IMG/VR virus record: IMGVR_UViG_3300043449_000651
Location: 1 to 46,287 of that record
From: a virus
Strand: one strand, 5' to 3'
Length of the DNA stretch: 46,287 nucleotides
Shown: piece after piece, positions 6,559 to 17,300 of the stretch
Layout of the letters: each line of letters starts with the position of its first letter
How positions within the stretch are numbered: the stretch's first letter is position 1
Notes under the pieces: model-generated
What the model saw: only the letters and a program-made list of their open reading frames with translations
Databases searched by the model: none
Told to the model about the DNA's origin: nothing
Translations under genes and position numbers: made by a program

Positions 6559-8615
6559 TGGCTACTAAACCAACACACAATGATGATATCGGCTTGCCAG
6601 AGATTCATTATAATCCTTTACAAAACTATCGCAACGTAACTTACAATACTCGCCTGACTGCGATGCCAGTGTTTGAAGCAACACAGTCAAGACACGAGCG
6701 AAGCTATGATTACAAAAAAGGTATCATATTATGGGAAACTGGCGGGTCAGGTTCAGTATATCTTGAAGAAATGACAATGGAATGTACAGGCGCTGGTAAT
6801 AAGACAGGCAACTACATTACACAGATTCCAATCTCGTTTAAAGGCAAAGTAGTTGAGCCATTAGGTGGCCGATTCATGGAAGCAATTAGTTTAGCAAATT
6901 ACGACCTAGGCTATAAAAGCAATGATGGTGTGTACTTGTTTGAAATTACATTCTCAGGTTACAACACAGATTCTGATATGCCAGAAATCTGCAAAGGCTG
7001 GGAAGGCGAAGAACTAGTATTCCGCTGGTACATTAGAATTAACGAACTACAAATGAATCTAGACTACAAAGGTAGTACATACGATTTTGAATTTGTAACT
7101 TCGTCTGGCCAGTCTATGAATTCAGACTATACACAACTTGAAGAAGGTTTCCGCATGATTGGCAAACCAGAAACTGTTGGAACTTTTTGCAAAGAACTTG
7201 CAGAAGCACTAAACAAGCGAGAAGAAGAACATGTAAAAGATGGACTTCGTTGTATTCCGCACAAGTATGTTATTACTGCCCATAAGGATATTGTAAATTT
7301 AAAAATACAAAATGGTTTTTGGTCAAGAGCATCTGCACAATTTAACATTGGCCGCGGCGAAGTACAAAGCCAACCTGGACAAACAATTCAATCATTCATT
7401 CTGGGACAGTTGGCTAATAGTCAGGACATGATGAAGCATTTACATCGTATTCCCGAGAAAAAAGATTACAACAGCAATGATGTTAAACCGGGCAAGATAG
7501 ATATTGTGCCAAAGAACGTTGTAATTATTCCCGGTGCAAAAGATGTATCAGAAAACAAAGGGTATGCTTTTGATCCAAAGCTAGGAAGTTCTGCAAAAGA
7601 AATTCACTTCTTTATTACAACCAAAGAAGATCCACGTAACATCATTGCTCCACAAGAATATAAAGATGCACAAGATCCAGTGGAACGTAACAAGCGTGTT
7701 GATAACTGGATTAAAAAAGGACTATTGCGAAAAGTTTATAAGTGGATTTACACTGGAGAAAATTCTGAAGTTATTAATACCACTTTAAAACTAAACTACA
7801 TGTGGCGTAATGTACGACCAATGTGGGTTAATTCAGAGACTGGTAAGCAAATCGCACCGTCTGGTACATCAGCAACAGCCAAGAAAAAATCAGAAGCCGC
7901 AGGACCTAAGGCAATTAAATGTGACGATGCTAAGATGGTTGGAACTGAAACTCAACGTGTGGCTGCAACCTACGCTGAAGATGCAGAGTTTGATACTGTC
8001 ACTGGCAAGATCCGGCCTAAAGCAGGTTGGTACCCGCACATGCCGCAATTTTATCATATGAACTTTGGTGTGCAACAAAACTCACAACAAAGCGCATTGT
8101 CGCCGGAAAACGCAAATGAGTACAGCGTATATAGACAAATTGGTTCTAACCTGTCGGGCAGTGGCGAAATGGTAGAGTTAGATCTTGAAGTTGTTGGCGA
8201 TCCTTATTGGCTAATGCAAATTCCAGGAAGCCCAGGCAAGCCGCCATGGGAAGAAGATGTATGGGAATATGAAAAAGAACAATTAACTGAAGATCAAATG
8301 GCTGAAAAAAGAAAGAAAGCCGCAACACATACTTGGTTGCCGTTTATCTACTTTGAAGCACAAGTACCTTCACCTACTAATAATGGAATTACAGACACAA
8401 TGTTGTTACGCGAGTCTGACGCAATCAGTGGCGTATACTTTGCTGTTACATTAACAAATAAATTTACTAAAGGTAAGTTTACCACTAACTTAAAATGCGC
8501 TAGAGAATCGTTGTCTAATCCATGGACTGGTAAAGCAGCCAAGCCCAGCGCAACAAAAGGATCAACGCCTGGCAATGCCAACTCAGTTGGCCCAAACAAC
8601 TCAAGAAAACCGTAA
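6558..8615 (+). CDS. Baseplate hub-type virion structural protein
   Basis: A 685-residue protein between gp53 and the gp5 spike. Residues about 40-250 are beta-rich with repeated hub-like strands. Around residues 395-415 is the phrase KVYKWIYTGENSEVINTTLK, followed by MWRNV. A similar Y-x-YTG-x-N-x-x-V motif recurs in large hub proteins of T4-like cyanophages and pelagiphages that stand in for T4 gp27. The C-terminus is a low-complexity Ser/Asn/Lys tail. It is probably the gp27-equivalent that holds the central spike, because hub and spike genes are adjacent. I could not identify it by residues alone; the hub role comes from motif and position. Confidence 0.6.
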   Translation: MATKPTHNDDIGLPEIHYNPLQNYRNVTYNTRLTAMPVFEATQSRHERSYDYKKGIILWETGGSGSVYLEEMTMECTGAGNKTGNYITQIPISFKGKVVEPLGGRFMEAISLANYDLGYKSNDGVYLFEITFSGYNTDSDMPEICKGWEGEELVFRWYIRINELQMNLDYKGSTYDFEFVTSSGQSMNSDYTQLEEGFRMIGKPETVGTFCKELAEALNKREEEHVKDGLRCIPHKYVITAHKDIVNLKIQNGFWSRASAQFNIGRGEVQSQPGQTIQSFILGQLANSQDMMKHLHRIPEKKDYNSNDVKPGKIDIVPKNVVIIPGAKDVSENKGYAFDPKLGSSAKEIHFFITTKEDPRNIIAPQEYKDAQDPVERNKRVDNWIKKGLLRKVYKWIYTGENSEVINTTLKLNYMWRNVRPMWVNSETGKQIAPSGTSATAKKKSEAAGPKAIKCDDAKMVGTETQRVAATYAEDAEFDTVTGKIRPKAGWYPHMPQFYHMNFGVQQNSQQSALSPENANEYSVYRQIGSNLSGSGEMVELDLEVVGDPYWLMQIPGSPGKPPWEEDVWEYEKEQLTEDQMAEKRKKAATHTWLPFIYFEAQVPSPTNNGITDTMLLRESDAISGVYFAVTLTNKFTKGKFTTNLKCARESLSNPWTGKAAKPSATKGSTPGNANSVGPNNSRKP

Positions 8616-8623
8616 GGATATAA

Positions 8624-10780
8624 ATGCAAGCAAATAACAAAGGTATTAGCACAGGTGGTGTTGGCGCAGTTGGCAATAAAATGCAAGGCGTCTTCATTGG
8701 CAAAGTAAAAGACAACATTGATCCAGATGGCCTTGGCCGCCTACGAGTGTGGATTCCCCAGCTAAGTTCAGCAGCCGAATCAAATAAACAAAGTTGGTTT
8801 ACTGTACGCTACTGCCCGCCATTTGCTGGAGCAACAAATACCAAAGATGAGTCGCAGGCTAAAGACGCAACCAAATATGCACAGACAAATCAAAGCTATG
8901 GTATGTGGATGGTGCCCCCAGATAAAAACGTACAGGTTATTTGTAGCTTTATCAACGGAGAATTAAATCAAGGTATTTGGTGGGCATGCCTGCCGCATGA
9001 CGGCCATACACATGCGATACCAGCAGTTGCGTCAGGTACAACACATGATGGCGAAACAACGCCATTGGCTGAACGTAATCGTTTTAATACAGCTGATCCA
9101 GACGTAGAACGCAGACCTAAGCATCCTCTTAATAACGTTATTAGACGACAAGGTCTTGAAAAAGACAAACGTCGTGGACACATCAATGCTGGTCCATTTA
9201 GAAATAAAGAAAAACACACAGGACTAGGTTACGGTATTTTAACACCTGGTCAGCATCAGTTTGTAATGGACGATGGTGAGGAATTTAAAAACGGTCAAAT
9301 TAGATTGCGTACTGCATCAGGTAATACGTTTATCATGGACAACGACGAAGGCTTCATTTACTTTATCAACGCAACAGGCAATGCCTGGATGCAACTTGAC
9401 AAAGAAGGCAACGTTGATGTGTATGCTGGCGGCTCGTTTAGTGTCAATGCTGTTGACAGTATCAACCTTCGCGCTGGCAATAACATCAACATGGATGCAG
9501 GCGCAAACTTAAATGCAGTTGCGGCAAAGAATTGGAATCTGGAAGCATGTGAAGTGTTTAATGCTACTGGTACAACTGGCATGAAGTTAAGCACAAGCCA
9601 GAACATGAACATTCTTGCTGACAGCCAGTTTAAAATGACTGGTCAGCGCATCGACTTAAATGGTCCTCCTGCAGAACGTGCAACATTGCCTACGCCAAAC
9701 AGTTTAGTAACAAACTCGTCAGTTGGTAAAAGTGTTGCAGGCCGTGTTCCTGAAGCTGAACCTTATGGCGGCCACGTTAGTAAAGGCGGTGAGCAGCCTA
9801 CAGTAGTTCCAGGTACCGCTCCAATTGATGATCCTGTGATTACGCCAGCCCCAGAAAGCTACGAAGACAAACCAGCACCAGAGGATACTGATGCTATTGC
9901 TTGTGTGCCAGAAGTAACACAAAGCAAATTAAGCGACGAAGGATTTAAGATCCTAAAAAGTCGCGAAGCATACTGTGGTATCATGTACAGTGACTATCAA
10001 GGTTATAGCATTGGCTATGGTATCCGCCTAGACATTTTTGGTCCCGGTGGAGGCGGCAAGATTGACGAAAATCTAAAGCGAGCATTACTAGCTGGGCCAA
10101 GTGAGCCCGAAGCACGACTAGCAAGCCGTCAAATTATTGATCGCGAAAATACTCCGCGAGTTATGCGAGCACTTGAAAAGGCAAAAAGCGGAGCAGGCAA
10201 GCCAATTTGTATTACACAGGCACAAATTGATGCATTAATTATGGCATCTTATAGTAGCCCAGCAAGTGCTGATAGAATGGCACAAGAATTGGTACAAGCA
10301 GCCGCATCCACAGCAGATGGCAAGCCTACTAACGAAGCTATTGCTAAAATTTGGGCTAATTCTCCGTATAACAACAGTAGCAAAGTTCGCAACAGTGATG
10401 CAAAATATGCAATGACTGGGAAGCCAAACTCTGATACACGAGTAATGGAGCCAGAGCAATTGCAAGCAGAAGGTATCAAGCGAGATTTGTCACGTTTAAA
10501 GAACAACAAAGTTCAACTTCCCGACACAGCAGGCTGGCGTACCCCTTATGGCAATGGCGGGCAAACTGGAACTAAAGTTGAAAATACTTACGGAAAACCA
10601 ACTTCACAACACTTGGCTCAATGGGAAAGAAGTTACTATCTAAACACTGGAAATGTGCCATATGGTAGCAACTTAACTGTTGAACAACTCCGTGACAAGT
10701 ATGGTTCTCCACATACAGGAGGCAATAATCCTCCAGGTACTCCAACAGCCGGCACCGCAACCTCCAGTAATGTGGGTTAA
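8624..10780 (+). CDS. 5: Baseplate central spike with C-terminal lysozyme (gp5-like)
   Basis: A 718-residue protein. Residues about 20-160 form the gp5/VgrG OB-fold region (GKVKDNIDPDGLGRLRVWIP). Residues about 215-345 are short strands of the spike beta-helix. A Pro-rich linker (about 385-430) leads to a GH24/T4-lysozyme-like domain at about 434-600. E448 and D457 have the same nine-residue spacing as T4 lysozyme E11 and D20, and GYSIGYG aligns with the T4 Thr26 loop, with Ser in place of Thr. The protein punctures the outer membrane and digests peptidoglycan during injection. In T4 the lysozyme lies between OB-fold and helix; here it is at the C-terminus. AAGGA stands eight bases before the ATG. 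Confidence 0.85.
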   Translation: MQANNKGISTGGVGAVGNKMQGVFIGKVKDNIDPDGLGRLRVWIPQLSSAAESNKQSWFTVRYCPPFAGATNTKDESQAKDATKYAQTNQSYGMWMVPPDKNVQVICSFINGELNQGIWWACLPHDGHTHAIPAVASGTTHDGETTPLAERNRFNTADPDVERRPKHPLNNVIRRQGLEKDKRRGHINAGPFRNKEKHTGLGYGILTPGQHQFVMDDGEEFKNGQIRLRTASGNTFIMDNDEGFIYFINATGNAWMQLDKEGNVDVYAGGSFSVNAVDSINLRAGNNINMDAGANLNAVAAKNWNLEACEVFNATGTTGMKLSTSQNMNILADSQFKMTGQRIDLNGPPAERATLPTPNSLVTNSSVGKSVAGRVPEAEPYGGHVSKGGEQPTVVPGTAPIDDPVITPAPESYEDKPAPEDTDAIACVPEVTQSKLSDEGFKILKSREAYCGIMYSDYQGYSIGYGIRLDIFGPGGGGKIDENLKRALLAGPSEPEARLASRQIIDRENTPRVMRALEKAKSGAGKPICITQAQIDALIMASYSSPASADRMAQELVQAAASTADGKPTNEAIAKIWANSPYNNSSKVRNSDAKYAMTGKPNSDTRVMEPEQLQAEGIKRDLSRLKNNKVQLPDTAGWRTPYGNGGQTGTKVENTYGKPTSQHLAQWERSYYLNTGNVPYGSNLTVEQLRDKYGSPHTGGNNPPGTPTAGTATSSNVG

Positions 10781-10805
10781 AATAAAACCCAGCTTAATAA
10801 AACTT

Positions 10806-10821
10806 GGTAAATAGGTGTATG
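10806..10821 (+). promoter_or_regulatory. Late promoter fused to the gp25 start (TAAATA-N5-ATG)
   Basis: TAAATA at 10808-10813 is followed by exactly five bases and the ATG of gp25. With T4 late spacing the first transcribed base is the A of that ATG. Confidence 0.6.
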
Positions 10822-11199
10822 CCAAGTTACACATCAAAATTTCGCGGGTATAGCTCAATTGGAACTAGCTTTTTAAGTCCAGTCCTGTACGACCTTGCCC
10901 TTGCAAAACAAGACTTACTAAACCACTTTAATACTCGCAAAGGCGAGCGTATTATGATGCCAGAATTTGGCAGCATTGTATGGGATATGCTTTTTGAGCC
11001 ATTAGATGATTACACCATCAATTTAATTGATGCTGATGTGCGTTCGATCATTAAAGCAGATCCACGTTGGTTGTTGCAAAGTGTAGCTATCAGCGAAGGC
11101 CCTAATGCACTTAACATTGAAGTTACAGTGACATATTTGCCCACAGACGAAACAGTAGTACTACCATTGGTATACGATAAAGGAACGAACACATTATGA
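10819..11199 (+). CDS. 25: Baseplate wedge protein gp25
   Basis: A 126-residue protein of the gp25/lysozyme-like wedge family. It has FRGYSSIG near the N-terminus, KQDLLNHFNTRKGERIM in the first half, then PEFGSIVWDMLFEPLD, an arrangement found in almost all gp25 and type VI TssE proteins. It nucleates sheath assembly on the baseplate. The ATG at 10819 is preferred over a TTG at 10804, because the TTG would lie inside the late promoter. The stop overlaps the gp6 ATG (ATGA). It has no clear Shine-Dalgarno and may be translated from a leaderless mRNA. Confidence 0.92.
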   Translation: MPSYTSKFRGYSSIGTSFLSPVLYDLALAKQDLLNHFNTRKGERIMMPEFGSIVWDMLFEPLDDYTINLIDADVRSIIKADPRWLLQSVAISEGPNALNIEVTVTYLPTDETVVLPLVYDKGTNTL

Positions 11200-14100
11200 G
11201 CCAGACACGACGCCTAGGACAGTTAAACGCCGCTGAAAGCTGGCTTAACAATTACCGTTATCTAGTAAATGCAGATTTTAAAGCATACGACTTTGAAAGT
11301 CTACGTACTGCATTGCTAGATCACATTCAACTTAACTATCCAGAAGATTTTAACGACTTTATCAATTCAAGTGAGTATGTTGCACTTGTAGACTTAATGG
11401 CGTTTATGGGACAAAACTTGTCCTTCCGTGCAGATTTAAACTTGCGCGAAACGTTCTTGGAAACAGCAGAAGTTCGCGGCAACGTATTAAGTATTGCTCG
11501 TCAGTTGGGATACAAGCCGTTCCGTAACGGTTCTGCCAATGGCTTCTTAAAAATTACTTCTGTAACAACTACACAAGAATTATATGACAGCAAAGGTACA
11601 AACTTGGCTGGTAAAACAATCGTGTGGGCTGATCCACTGAACTTAGACTTTAATGAGCAGTTTTCGTTAATTCTAAATCAAGCACTAAACAAATCAAACC
11701 CAATTGGACGTCCGGTTAGTTCAATTTCTGCCAACGGCACTACTCGACAAATTTACGAACTTGATCAACCTGATACAAGAACAATGGTTGAGGCATTTTC
11801 ATTAACTGCAAGAAATAATAATAGCTACCCATGCGAGCTAGTCCCTGTTACAATTGATACAACTACAGAGCTTGCAAAAGAAAACACACCAAACCCTTAC
11901 GGTCGTCAGACTGTATTGTTTAATAATGACGGAACAGGCTTTGGCTCTGGTAGCAACGGCTGGTTCTTTATGTTCAAACAAGGAACATTAAAGTTTGAAG
12001 ACTTTATCTTAAACACACGAGTTGAAAACCGTGTGATTGATTTACAAGGTAGCAACATCAACGAAACTGATATTTGGGTACAAAGTATTGATTCTCAAGG
12101 ACAGATATTAGAGCAGTGGACTCCTGTACCAAATACAAACAATAAAAATATCGTATTCAATGCGGTTGCTAAGGACGTACGAAAAGTATACGAAGTAATT
12201 ACTCGCGAAAACGATTCAGTATCACTAAAGTTTGGTGACGATATTTTTGCAGACATTCCTACTGGTAACATTCGTGTATGGTATCGTGAAAGTGCAAACG
12301 AAACATTGTCTATCTCTCCTAACGATGTAGCAGGCTTAGAAATGTCAATACGTTTTGTTGACGGTACATCTACAGAGCAAGACTTAACAATCACGCTTGA
12401 ATTATCTACTCCAGCATCAAGCACTGCTGGCGAAACATTAGAACAAATTAAAAATCGTGCTGGCCGCACAAGTGCAAGTCAAGACCGCATGATCACTGCT
12501 TCTGACTACAACATCTATCCAGAAGGTAAAGTAAGCGGCGTTGACAAGATTAAAGCAGTAAACAGAACACATGCTGGTCAAAGTGTGTATGCAGACTTAT
12601 CTGACCCGACTGGTACATACCGTCCAGTAATTACATTTGCTGACGATGGTTATATCTACGAAACTGAGGTAGTTACATCTACTACAAAAGATTCGCTGTC
12701 GGGCCCGCAAGAAGTATTGTCTTGGGTAGAAAACAGTTTATTGAACAGACACTTGCACCAGCTGTATTACAAAAAGTATACTCCTATTACGCCAGATTCT
12801 GGTGTTAATGTCAAGTGGGTAACAGTAAGCTCAGGTAACGCAACTACTACAGGCCACTTTTCGATTGTGACAAATAATGCACCATTGCGTATTGGCCGCG
12901 GTAGCCCAGATATCAAATATAGAACCATTGGTAAGAACAGTTTGGTAAAAACCACTGGAGGCAAGTGGAGCCGTGTGCTGGACGTATATCGCGAAGGCTT
13001 GGGTGTTAGTGATAATGATGGCAACAACACTGGCTTGCGTGCTAACGGCCAAGGATCTGTGTTTTTGAATTCTATTTTAACATCTACAGGTGTTGAGGCA
13101 TGGTTCCCATCATTGCGTACAATTTTTACTCCTACAGAGCAACGTGAAATTCTTACTGAAATTCGTGCGGCACGTAGTTTTGGTTTGAAGTATGTAAACA
13201 CATCAACTCAACCTGACCGTTGGAAAATTATCCCAGTAGACGCAGTTGTAACAACAGGCGATCTAGTTCCGCCAACAGAACAAAACTCAAACTCTGGCGC
13301 AAGCTGGTTAGTGCGTTTAGAATATGATACAACAACAGGTTCTTGGACATTGTACACACGTAACGATCAAACAGTGTTTGGCAGTGTTGACCAATTGACA
13401 TTTCACAATCAACGTTTTGGCCAATCAATTGATTCGTCATCAAAGCGTGTGCTAAAAGATACTATTAAGTTTTTAAAACAAAACGGATTAGAGGCTGAGT
13501 TGTCACTTGATGTCAATGACTACTTTAAGCTAGACGATGGCCGCTTTGATTCAACTCGTGTAATGTTATTATTACCTGGCCTAAATGAAAACTTAGCACC
13601 AAATGATCCAGAAGTGATCAGCAAGCTAATCACAGGCAATGTAAAGTTTGAGCGTGTACCATTTGTTGATACTAAAGGTCAATATACACTAAAGCCAAGC
13701 AATACTACTGGCGTGATATTACCTGGCAGAAAAGATTTAAAAGTACAAAGCACACACGTTCCATTGCGAGATAACAGAGTTGATGCATCTACAACAAACA
13801 TTGTTGACATGTATGTATTAACATCAAACTATAACGATTCTTATCGTGCTTGGGTTAATGCTGGCGGCAATGAATCTACAAAGCCATTGCCATTAACTTC
13901 ATATGGTTTAGAAAAGCTAATGAGTTCTATTATTCCTTATAAGAGTATCAGTGATAGCATTATCTTCCATCCTGTCAATTATAAAGTTATCTTTGGTAAG
14001 AATGCCGACAGCAGAAATCAAGTTAAGATTCGTATTACCAAGAGTGATACTACACGAGTTAGTGATGCTGAAATTCGCAGTCGTGTTATTGCGGCAATCA

Positions 14101-14324
14101 ACCAATACTTCTCAGTGGATAATTGGGACTTTGGTGAAACGTTTTATTTCACTGACATGGCTGCTTGGATACATAAGTCGTTGGGCGGAATTATCAGTAG
14201 CATTGTGTTAGTACCAAAACAAAAACAGTTGTCAAGTAATGACCTGTTCCAGATCCCATGTGAGGATAATGAAATTTTTATCAGTAGCGCAACGGTAAAT
14301 GACGTTGAAGTTGTTTCAAATTAA
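11196..14324 (+). CDS. 6: Baseplate wedge protein gp6
   Basis: A 1042-residue protein, larger than T4 gp6 (660). The N-terminal region has AESWLNNYRYLVNADFKAYD, then LMAFMGQNLSFRADLNLRE and a GYKPFRNG loop, which is the conserved gp6/gpJ core; the C-terminal region holds YFSVDNWDFGETFYFTDM. Gp6 dimers form the inner ring of the baseplate that couples tip to sheath. The extra length lies in a beta-rich middle section (about residues 230-800). It is translationally coupled to gp25, matching the T4-like order gp25-gp6. Confidence 0.9.
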   Translation: MSQTRRLGQLNAAESWLNNYRYLVNADFKAYDFESLRTALLDHIQLNYPEDFNDFINSSEYVALVDLMAFMGQNLSFRADLNLRETFLETAEVRGNVLSIARQLGYKPFRNGSANGFLKITSVTTTQELYDSKGTNLAGKTIVWADPLNLDFNEQFSLILNQALNKSNPIGRPVSSISANGTTRQIYELDQPDTRTMVEAFSLTARNNNSYPCELVPVTIDTTTELAKENTPNPYGRQTVLFNNDGTGFGSGSNGWFFMFKQGTLKFEDFILNTRVENRVIDLQGSNINETDIWVQSIDSQGQILEQWTPVPNTNNKNIVFNAVAKDVRKVYEVITRENDSVSLKFGDDIFADIPTGNIRVWYRESANETLSISPNDVAGLEMSIRFVDGTSTEQDLTITLELSTPASSTAGETLEQIKNRAGRTSASQDRMITASDYNIYPEGKVSGVDKIKAVNRTHAGQSVYADLSDPTGTYRPVITFADDGYIYETEVVTSTTKDSLSGPQEVLSWVENSLLNRHLHQLYYKKYTPITPDSGVNVKWVTVSSGNATTTGHFSIVTNNAPLRIGRGSPDIKYRTIGKNSLVKTTGGKWSRVLDVYREGLGVSDNDGNNTGLRANGQGSVFLNSILTSTGVEAWFPSLRTIFTPTEQREILTEIRAARSFGLKYVNTSTQPDRWKIIPVDAVVTTGDLVPPTEQNSNSGASWLVRLEYDTTTGSWTLYTRNDQTVFGSVDQLTFHNQRFGQSIDSSSKRVLKDTIKFLKQNGLEAELSLDVNDYFKLDDGRFDSTRVMLLLPGLNENLAPNDPEVISKLITGNVKFERVPFVDTKGQYTLKPSNTTGVILPGRKDLKVQSTHVPLRDNRVDASTTNIVDMYVLTSNYNDSYRAWVNAGGNESTKPLPLTSYGLEKLMSSIIPYKSISDSIIFHPVNYKVIFGKNADSRNQVKIRITKSDTTRVSDAEIRSRVIAAINQYFSVDNWDFGETFYFTDMAAWIHKSLGGIISSIVLVPKQKQLSSNDLFQIPCEDNEIFISSATVNDVEVVSN

Positions 14325-14336
14325 TAAGGCAAAGTA

Positions 14337-17300
14337 ATGGCAAAAGATCCAAAAAAATTAAACCCTGAAAACCCATACAGCAAAACATATCCGGGTCAGG
14401 ATTTAAACACAGGCGTTTCACCTAAAACGACTGACTTACTACCTACGATTTTTAGAACTGAAACAAATAAGAAAGTTCTAAGTGCGGTAATGGAAGACTT
14501 GTTTCAACCAAGTTCAATCGAAACATTAAACTATGCGGTTGGCCGTAATAGAACAAAGTTTACTGGCTTAGACTATTTGCCACACCCTACTGCTCGCAGA
14601 CAATTAGAAACTGGCTTAGTGCTATTCAATGATGATAAGGTATCTGTATTAACAGCAGACGACATTGCAACAGCATGGGATCTAAATGATAGAACACGTG
14701 AAACAGTAGAACCAATTAGCATTTTAGATTTGCCAATTGACCCGGACAAGTTTTTAAACTGGGCAAACTACTACTGGATTGAAGAACGTATGCCAGTGGT
14801 GTTCTTGACTAGTGGCAACACTGACTTAAATGTACAAGCTGACATTGTTGGTAAGAAATATTACACATCACCTGTACAGCCAAACGGTCGTAGTTTAGAA
14901 TTTAAAAATGGCATGCGTGTAGTATTTCACCAACGTCCAGGTTTAACTGATATTAGCGGCGATTTGGATTTAGATTTGCTAACAGATGGTAATAGCCAGC
15001 TTCAAATGGATTATGAATTTATCAATTACGATAACAAGCTGATTGGCGTATCTGTTGATGGTGTTATTCTAACACAAGGTGTTGAGTACTATATCTCTGG
15101 CAACCACATTATGTGGTTAACCGAATTCCCGGCACAAAAGGCAGTGCATGTCCATGTACCAAACTTTTATATTACATTAGATGAAGAACTTAGATTACGT
15201 TCATGGTTAGTAACAGGTGTTGGTACTGAAGAAGGTATTCAGTTAATAGGCCTACACTCGCAGTTTACAAATACTGTATACAGCAAACTATCAAACGCAT
15301 TGTGGGACCAATCGGCAGTTCCTTGGGATCGTGTTGAGTGGGATGGTTTCATTCCTGGTATTAACCCCAAGGAATACATCTTACAAGAACCTGGCGCAAA
15401 AAATAGAAATGCACACAGCAGAACAAACTGCTGGTTCCATAAATCTACTATTCAAACAGCGGTTGATTTCTTGGGTATTGAATTTAGTGACATTGCGAAA
15501 AGCGACAGCCAGGCTATGCGTCCTATTGTTGAATTTGAAAACAGCCTCGAATTATACAACCACGGTACTCGCTACCGCGCCTGGCCTACGTTCTTGGTTA
15601 ATGAACTAAACATTGGCATTCCAGATTTCTTCAACTTGCCATTAGTTGATAGCAACACAACTATCTTAAATCCAAGATACATGTCTTTGTTGGCTAAACT
15701 TGATAGACAAGTTGATATTATTGTACAAACACAAATTGGAGCTAACTTTAAGTTAGCACTAAACGCATCGTCTATTCCGCAAGATGAGCTAATTAAAATC
15801 TTGGCTAACCTTGACAAAGATAATGCCGCAGGTAGAATTCCAAAGTATGCAGTTTATAAAATAACTGGCAACAGTATTACTTGGATTAAAAATCAACCAA
15901 CATCTAACTGGACAATTACCTACAGAATCTCTGGCGTACTATTGTCTGCTTTGCGTATTTTGTGGTTGGCTAAAGATTCAAATGTTAATACAATTTTAAA
16001 CATTAGACACGATGGTGTAGTAACAACAGGTGCTTCAAAGGAAGTAGCATACGATGGTGATGCAGTAGTAATCAACGTGACTTCATCAGCTGATCCACAT
16101 TACCTAAAAGAGTATCACTGGAAGAATGGTGTTGCTGTTCCAGCAACATTCCGCACTACTGCAATCCAACAACCAGTATTTGAAATTTACAGTCGCGATG
16201 GTGTTAAGCTAAGTTCAAACACAAGAACAAAGCCATCAGTAGTTAATAGCACAATTATTAAGATCAAATCTGGCGCATATTTTGACGACGAGTCAGGTTA
16301 TAACATTGACTTCTTGCCAACTCAATTTACGCAGTTAACTGCCGACAATACAGCAGTGAATAGCATGTACAACATCTTGTTTGAACACACGCTTCAAACA
16401 ACAGCATTGTATATCGACAGCACTGGTACTCAACAGCCAGTGCCGGGCCCATACTCATTCCGTAGATTTAATGGCGGTGATACGGTAGCTGAACTAAGCA
16501 ATGGCTATCGTCGTGCATGGTTCAAGTTGAAAAGCTGGGCACTTCGCTCACAAAACATTGACGGCCCAACAACTATTCAATTAGACAGTTCAATGTGGCC
16601 AGAGTACAATTGGGCAGTTAAGATTGCCAATGGTGTAGGCACAGTATTGCACACTGACGACTTTAAAACAGTTGTAGATAATGTAGCAGTTGCCGCACGC
16701 GGCCACGCAGTCTCGTTCAAAGTATATCACAATGGATTACAAACCGTAGCAACAGTACGAGGCCAAGGGTTTGAAGCATTTGATGTTCCAGTAGTAGATG
16801 GCGTAGTATCATTTGTTGTTCCAACAACAGCAGTTGATACGCTAACTGTTTCTGTTGGCTTTATTAGCTTTACTACTCGTTTAATCGAACTTAAAAATGA
16901 TCCACGATTTGTAAAAATTAAGTTGAACGGTCTTCCTGTAGATTACACAATTGACTCTACTGCTTATACAGTTACACTAAATGACACTGGCGTTGTTGAA
17001 ATTCAGCACCAAGGTAACGACATTAACGGAGACCACTTAACTGCTATTCCTGGTATTGATTATAATCCAGAGCAATTTGAAAATTTTGGCGAGATTAGCG
17101 TGGCACGAATTGTCAAAGGCTTGTCAAAGAACATTGCAGTAAACACAGCAGGCAAGCGTGAATGGATTGATAGTCCAAAGTTTAAAACACTTGACGGCAT
17201 TTACATGGCTGACAATAGTGCAATTCGTTCTTCATGGGCAAACTTTGCATTGCAACCTGGACTACAAGATGTTGTAGTTGCACGTTCAATGAGCGCCTGG

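Noticed and set aside
10844-10870. A tRNA-like 5' half (GCGGGTATAGCTCAATTGG) in the gp25 gene
   Set aside because: No matching acceptor or T arm follows, and it encodes the conserved FRGYSSIG start of gp25.
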